A stretch of 23,420 nucleotides of DNA from Bacteroidota bacterium. GTDB lineage: Bacteria; Bacteroidota; Bacteroidia; Chitinophagales; BACL12. The position numbers were made by a program, and so were the translations under genes. Below the pieces are notes generated by a model, which was given only the letters and a program-made list of their open reading frames with translations, had not been told where the DNA came from and searched no databases. The DNA lies in assembly GCA_016706255.1 (NCBI GenBank), contig JADJJZ010000008.1, positions 1 to 23,420 of the forward strand, read 5' to 3'. Below are positions 19,293 to 23,420 of the stretch, one piece after another; positions within the stretch are counted from its first letter, which is position 1, and each line of letters opens with the position of its first letter.

Positions 19293-21152
19293 CTACCGGA
19301 GTAAGGTTATGGTACCGGTTTTTTTAAGCGGCGTGTTCAGCGTTGTTACCGATTCTATATAATATATATAGGTGCCAATTTCCTGTGGTTTGTCATTTAC
19401 ATTGCCGTCCCAACCCTTGCCGATATCATCAGAAGTAAATACTAATTCGCCCCAGCGGTTATATATTGTAATATGGTAAGAAATCAGTAAATCGGTTTGA
19501 ATATTAAACATATCGTTTAAACCATCACCGTTTGGGGTAAAAGCGTTGGGCACATTAAAATCAATATTTACCCAAACATACATGGAATCTACTGCTTCAC
19601 AACCATTTTCGTCGGTAATGGTAATATAATAAACGGTATTAAAGTAGGCTGTGCCGTGGGTTGCATACAATCGGTGCACGACAATCCTTCAGCGGGTTCC
19701 CATACAATACTTATAATCGGGTTAATGGCAGTAGCTGCCTGAATAATAACAGAACTGCCGTATTCAATAGTAAAATTCGGTCCGTCATCTACAACCGTTG
19801 GTTCAGGTTGAGATACAATAATGTTGTCAAATGTTTGTGTACAACCATTAGCATCCTTTACGGTAAATGTATATAAACCGGCTTCCATCGCAAGAAAATT
19901 GCTGTCTGTTTGCCAGTTAGTACCATCATACGTAAATATATATGGTGTAACACCGCCGCCGCCGTTGAGCTGTACCTGACCATCACTACCCCCAAAACAA
20001 GTAACATCAACTGTTGCAACCGTGTCAAGCGTTAATAATGGTGGTTCCGTCAGGGTAATTTCCTGCACATAAGCACATCCGTCTACTTCCTGAATGGTAA
20101 TTGTGTAAACTCCCGGACCTAAGTTATAAATACTGTCTTCAACCGATCCTGTTGACCAAATGTAACTTACCGGATTAGTATTTCCGGTTACATCAACATC
20201 TATCCAGGCATTATTATCTCCGTTACAAACTATATTCTGAATATCCACGCCAACATCATAAGGGGTGGAAATGGTTACAATAACTTCATCGCTGTATGTA
20301 GTGCCATCGCATAAGGTAACCTCTGCTGTATAACTAGTTGTGGACGCTGGATTCACTTCAATACTGTCGCCCGTTCCGATTACAGTGCCGGTTGCAGTTT
20401 CATACCAGGTAATTGCACTTGGCAACCATACCCAACTTTCATCATCTGCCGACCAGTCGGTTGCATTTCTGCCCACAACAGCATACCCTGAGTACCATCT
20501 TCATTTAAAATGCCCTGGGTGGCGATACCTAAATCCCATCCCGGACAAACATCAACATGTGTCAGGTGATTTTCTATTTTATTGGAAGTTTCGTAAAGCA
20601 CAATCTGGAATGAACCAAGAAAACCGGTGCATGAAAACAGCGGCACATCATCATAACTCACAATCAATTTACGATTTGGCGCCACACCAACTACTTCGTG
20701 GTAAATACAATTTGTACATAAACCCGAATGCCAGTCGGTCCAGGGCGCGAAAATTGCAGCTTTTGGCACATCAGCGGCCGCATCCGGAATAGGCCCGTCG
20801 GGTGTCCAGTTTACATCCATTCCGCCGGAGGGCGCTAAAAACTAATCCATCCATTAGAAGCAATATAAAATTTATCATAAATCTGACCGAAATAACAAAA
20901 ATCGAAGCCGATGGAAAACGGGCCAACGTGGGTATCATCTACCATATTATGCACAGTGCCACCAACGGGTTCGGGGGCGTATGGGATAGATTGATATTCG
21001 TAGGTTGCTGTTCCGAAACTACCATCCACATCGGCATGCAGCCAAACCGGCTGGGCACTGCAAATGGTGGTATCGGGATAAGCTACGATGCCCTGAGCGT
21101 TTAACACATGATTAAACAAAAAAATAACCGGGATGAGGAGGAGTTTTCGCAT
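19293..21152 (-). CDS. Nidogen-like/SprB-repeat protein with gliding-type (CHU_C) C-terminus, frameshifted
   Basis: About 620 aa. Signal peptide at residues 1-19 (FLFNHVLNAQ). The N-terminal region resembles a NIDO domain: CYFGQIYDKFYIASNGWISF, then FQIVLYETSNKIENHL and DLGIATQGI. Ig/PKD-like modules follow, among them two SprB-like repeats marked by IVCNGDNNAWIDVDVTGNT and VTCFGGSDGQVQLNGGGGV, each ending in a GC pair (VDGCAY, ANGCTQ). The end is the gliding-motility-associated/type B sorting domain: VPNAFTPNGDGLNDMFNI, YNRWGELVF, GKGWDGN and TGTITLLR. The product is a secreted or surface protein exported by T9SS; adhesin or motility roles are typical of the family but unproven. Breaks lie near 20835, 20465 and 19675. 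It starts 39 bases after the DUF2461 stop, so the two may share a transcript. Confidence 0.85.
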
Positions 21153-21191
21153 CGCCTATATAATTATTGGAAGTTGGCAACTCAAATTTAC

Positions 21192-21858
21192 TTATTCTAA
21201 AGCATTATTTATAAATTTTACCAATGGAAATGCGGTTTTAAATGTAGTAACTACAGTTTTTATGAAAGCAGGGTCGGTAACCTCGGCATCAGTAAAGGTG
21301 TGTGATACTACAAAACTTTTATGTTTCAGATATTCCAAAGCCGCATTATCAGCACTGTAGCCCTTTGGCACCGTTTTTAATTTTTCAATTTCATCTAAAG
21401 TTTCAAACTGTTTTTTGAATGCAGCGGATTCCACTATTTTTTTGAAATCTTTAAAATTATAATCGATTTCCTGTCTGATTTTTGCGAGATTTTCAGGAAT
21501 CGGCATGTAGGAACCGGCGGCGGCAAAACTTTTATTACCGGGCTGAATCTGGAAATAATATCCTGCCGTTTGCATGTTTTTTCCACCCATACTTAGTGTA
21601 GCCCCGAAATTGTTTTTGTAAGGACTTTTATCCTTCGAAAATCGCACGTCACGGTTGATTCGAAATATTGTTTTTTAGCTTCCAATCCGCAACACCTGAA
21701 TCGATAGCGCCCATTTTGGTAATTAATTCGCCAATAAATTCAATAAAATTGGCTTTTGCTGCTTCATAATCAGGTCGGTTGGCATCAAACCAGGCTTTAT
21801 TGTTATTTGCTGCAAGCTGTTTTAAAAATTTTAGCGAATTTTTTTGGATTTGTGACAT
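21192..21858 (-). CDS. DUF2461 family protein (TIGR02453), one frameshift
   Basis: About 220 aa, the normal family length. Start at 21858 (MSQIQKNSLKFLKQLAANNN, KAWFDANRPDYEAAKANF), typical of DUF2461. A break near 21660 hides the middle, where changing frame gives LEAKKTIFRINRDVRFSKDK, then SPYKNNFGATLSMGG, the family core. The C-terminal part includes GYYFQIQPGNKSFAAAGSY and ends KFINNALE. No biochemical function is established; it is cytoplasmic and has no signal peptide. It lies just upstream of the CHU_C protein with a 39-base gap, and is divergent from the secreted protein at 21932. Confidence 0.88.
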
Positions 21859-21918
21859 GAAATATTCAATTTTATAGTTGTGAATCAACAATACTTGCTC
21901 CTCTTCGTATTGTAAAAC

Positions 21919-21950
21919 CAAAATTAGATATATGAAACAACATCTCACAA
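21919..21950 (-). promoter_or_regulatory. Candidate promoter of the DUF2461 gene
   Basis: On the minus strand, TTG (21950-21948), 21 bases, then TAATTTTG (21926-21919). It gives a leader of about 55 bases before 21858. Its -33 part lies within the first codons of the divergent gene starting at 21932. Confidence 0.5.
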
Positions 21951-22863
21951 TTATGTTGTTTTCATTTGTCGGAATTTGCAGCGGCCAGGAAGTTTCATAT
22001 AGCCGCATACCGGAAGGATTTGTTTTAGCAGATGAAAACAATAGAGCAGGCAGTTGCGCCTCACCAAACGGGCCCATTGTATGTACCGAATTACCCGATT
22101 ATCCAACCTATACTGAGGTATTCGATGCCGGGTGTTGCTATACGATTAATCCGGCAGTTAAAAATGCCACTTACTGCTATACGTTTACCAGTCCGGGCAC
22201 AACTGCAACGCTCGATGCCGCTTTCACCTTTACTTATGGCGGAGGATTTTCGTTGTGGTTTTCAGACTTCGAGTTATTTACTTGTGCACCGGGTTGTGTG
22301 TTGTTTGGGACAGGACTGGTGTTTACCGGATTAACTCCGGGCCAGTGTTATACCTGGTGTTTCGACACCCATTTTACAGGGGGTGGCGGCGGGGCTGGAT
22401 TTACTTCAATGTGTCCGTATTTTATTTATACTGCGCCGCTTCCAATAGAACTGACGGATTTTACGGCTGGGTTTGTAAACAATGCTGTAATGCTGAACTG
22501 GACTACAGCAACCGAATCTAATTCAAGTCATTTTGAAGTTTACAGATCTGCAAACGGACAAGATTTTGAAAAAATTGGACAGGTAGTAGCAGGCGGAAAT
22601 AGTTTAACAACCAGGAACTATGAATTTTACGATACCGGTTTCCATCAGGGAACTAATTATTACAAGCTAAAACAAGTGAATTTTGATCAAACTTATTCGG
22701 AATCAAATGTCATTTTTGTGACATCAATCAGGACGTCACAAATAGGAAATATTTTAACATGTCGGGACAACTGATTGATTTCGAGGTGGTTGAGCAAGGC
22801 ATTTATCTTTGTGAGATGGCGCACGAAGGGGGATTCAGCTATGAATTAGTCGTTAAAAAATAG
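21932..22863 (+). CDS. Secreted protein with FN3-like domain and shortened T9SS tail, one frameshift
   Basis: About 310 aa. Signal peptide at residues 1-19 (LFSFVGICSGQ). A Cys-rich N-terminal module follows (CASPNGP, DAGCCYTINP, CAPGCVLFG, GQCYTWCFDTHF). Then comes the common T9SS-cargo C-terminal module: PLPIELTDFTAG, LNWTTATESNSSHFEVYRSA and TNYYKLKQVNFDQTYSESN. A break near 22757 hides the end, which reads NMSGQLIDFE, GIYLCEMA, ELVVKK with TAG at 22861-22863. This looks like the last half of a type A sorting domain, but the usual first half with FPNP is not seen between SNVIFV and MSGQLI, so the sorting signal is shortened or damaged. I do not recognise the N-terminal module. Confidence 0.75.
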
Positions 22864-23035
22864 CTGCAACCGCAAAATTATCTTATTGATTTTTGGATGC
22901 CTGCGTTTGGCGGGGTAAGAAATTTTTTGCTCAAAACTTATGATACTTGTTTGTTTTTATGGAAAGAAGTATTTTTAATGTCTGAATTTATTTCAGGCTA
23001 TAACCTTTTCACACACAATTAATAAGTTTTTTGCC

Positions 23036-23420
23036 ATGAACCGGCTGTCGAATTTTATTTTTTTTCTGCTATTTTCTTTTGCATTCTCTGCATGGGGGCA
23101 AAATGAATTTGCTGTACCGGCACTTAAGCAATTGAATTACACTTCATTTACTGAAGATAAAGTTATTCTCAGTGAGGATTTAAATAATCTTTCTTCAGAA
23201 AAGAGTAAAACGCATCCTGAATATGGTAAATTACCATTTAATGCACCCTGCACCGATTGTTTTGAATTAATTGAAAAACGCACAGCGAATACACGATATT
23301 TTGTAAAAGAAAATAGTAATAAAGGAACATTTTATTCTAATTCATCATGGTCCGATTTGCATTATAAAAACATTAACAGCGAATGGATTACTATTGATTA
23401 CAGATTAAAGCCAACTAATG
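23036..23420 (+). CDS. N-terminus of a secreted Bacteroidota protein (runs off the window)
   Basis: Open from ATG at 23036 to the end of the window (128 codons, no break). The signal peptide is hydrophobic (FIFFLLFSFAFSAWGQ), cleaved after about residue 21. A segment PCTDCFELIEKRTANTRYFV, then GTFYSNSSWSDLHYKN and WITIDYRLKP, resembles the N-terminal module I associate with large secreted or T9SS proteins of this phylum; I cannot name it. Domains beyond the edge decide its function. It lies 173 bases after the preceding gene, with no clear -7 element found. Confidence 0.75.
   Translation, partial: MNRLSNFIFFLLFSFAFSAWGQNEFAVPALKQLNYTSFTEDKVILSEDLNNLSSEKSKTHPEYGKLPFNAPCTDCFELIEKRTANTRYFVKENSNKGTFYSNSSWSDLHYKNINSEWITIDYRLKPTN

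Noticed and set aside
22982..22996. CTGAA/TTCAG hairpin before the last gene
   Set aside because: Five-base stem, no T-run or conserved context; likely chance.

Overview
This is an AT-rich, gene-dense chromosomal window from a member of the Bacteroidota, most likely a free-living gliding or polymer-degrading lineage (Chitinophagales/Saprospirales type; the order is a guess). The evidence is several secreted proteins with type IX secretion (T9SS) C-terminal sorting domains, a gliding-motility-associated (CHU_C, type B) C-terminus with SprB-like repeats, GEVED domains, DUF2461 and DUF547 proteins, start codons without Shine-Dalgarno sequences, and Bacteroidota -7 promoter elements (TAnnTTTG).

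Almost every long gene is broken by one or more single-base frameshifts: I count about thirty across 14 genes, several of them in homopolymer runs. The protein reads continuously across each break once the frame is changed. I read these as consensus errors of a long-read assembly, not real pseudogenes, so each gene is given as one span. Only the DUF547 protein, a 77-aa membrane protein and a GT2 glycosyltransferase read through intact.

Layout. 1-374: tail of a methyltransferase-like protein ending GGGCC, then a terminator. 486-1616: AI-2E/PerM-family permease. 1814-4259: secreted reprolysin-like zinc protease with two GEVED domains and a T9SS tail. 4353-7219 (minus): secreted clan GH-A-like glycoside hydrolase with a T9SS tail. 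7391-9178: secreted seven-repeat beta-propeller with a MopE-like motif and a T9SS tail. 9391-10155: DUF547 protein. 10269-13011: a redox cluster (FAD/NAD(P) oxidoreductase, small two-TM protein, membrane polyferredoxin). 13077-16595: a glycosyltransferase operon (GT2, cellulose-synthase-like GT2, GT-C mannosyltransferase-like). 16666-18951 (minus): two OmpA-family proteins with calcium-binding type repeats, one of them degenerate. 19293-21858 (minus): DUF2461 protein and a nidogen-like/SprB-repeat/CHU_C protein. 21932-22863: secreted protein with a shortened T9SS tail. 23036 to the edge: N-terminus of another large secreted protein.

Functionally the window is dominated by cell-surface and secreted proteins: a protease, a glycosidase, a propeller and an adhesin-like protein exported by a T9SS encoded elsewhere. 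In the middle is a membrane block where an NAD(P)H-dependent flavoprotein could feed a membrane polyferredoxin, next to enzymes that probably build a lipid-linked or exported glycan. No rRNA, tRNA, CRISPR array, insertion sequence or prophage gene was seen. The redox cluster plus glycan operon is the best candidate for an uncharacterised system.
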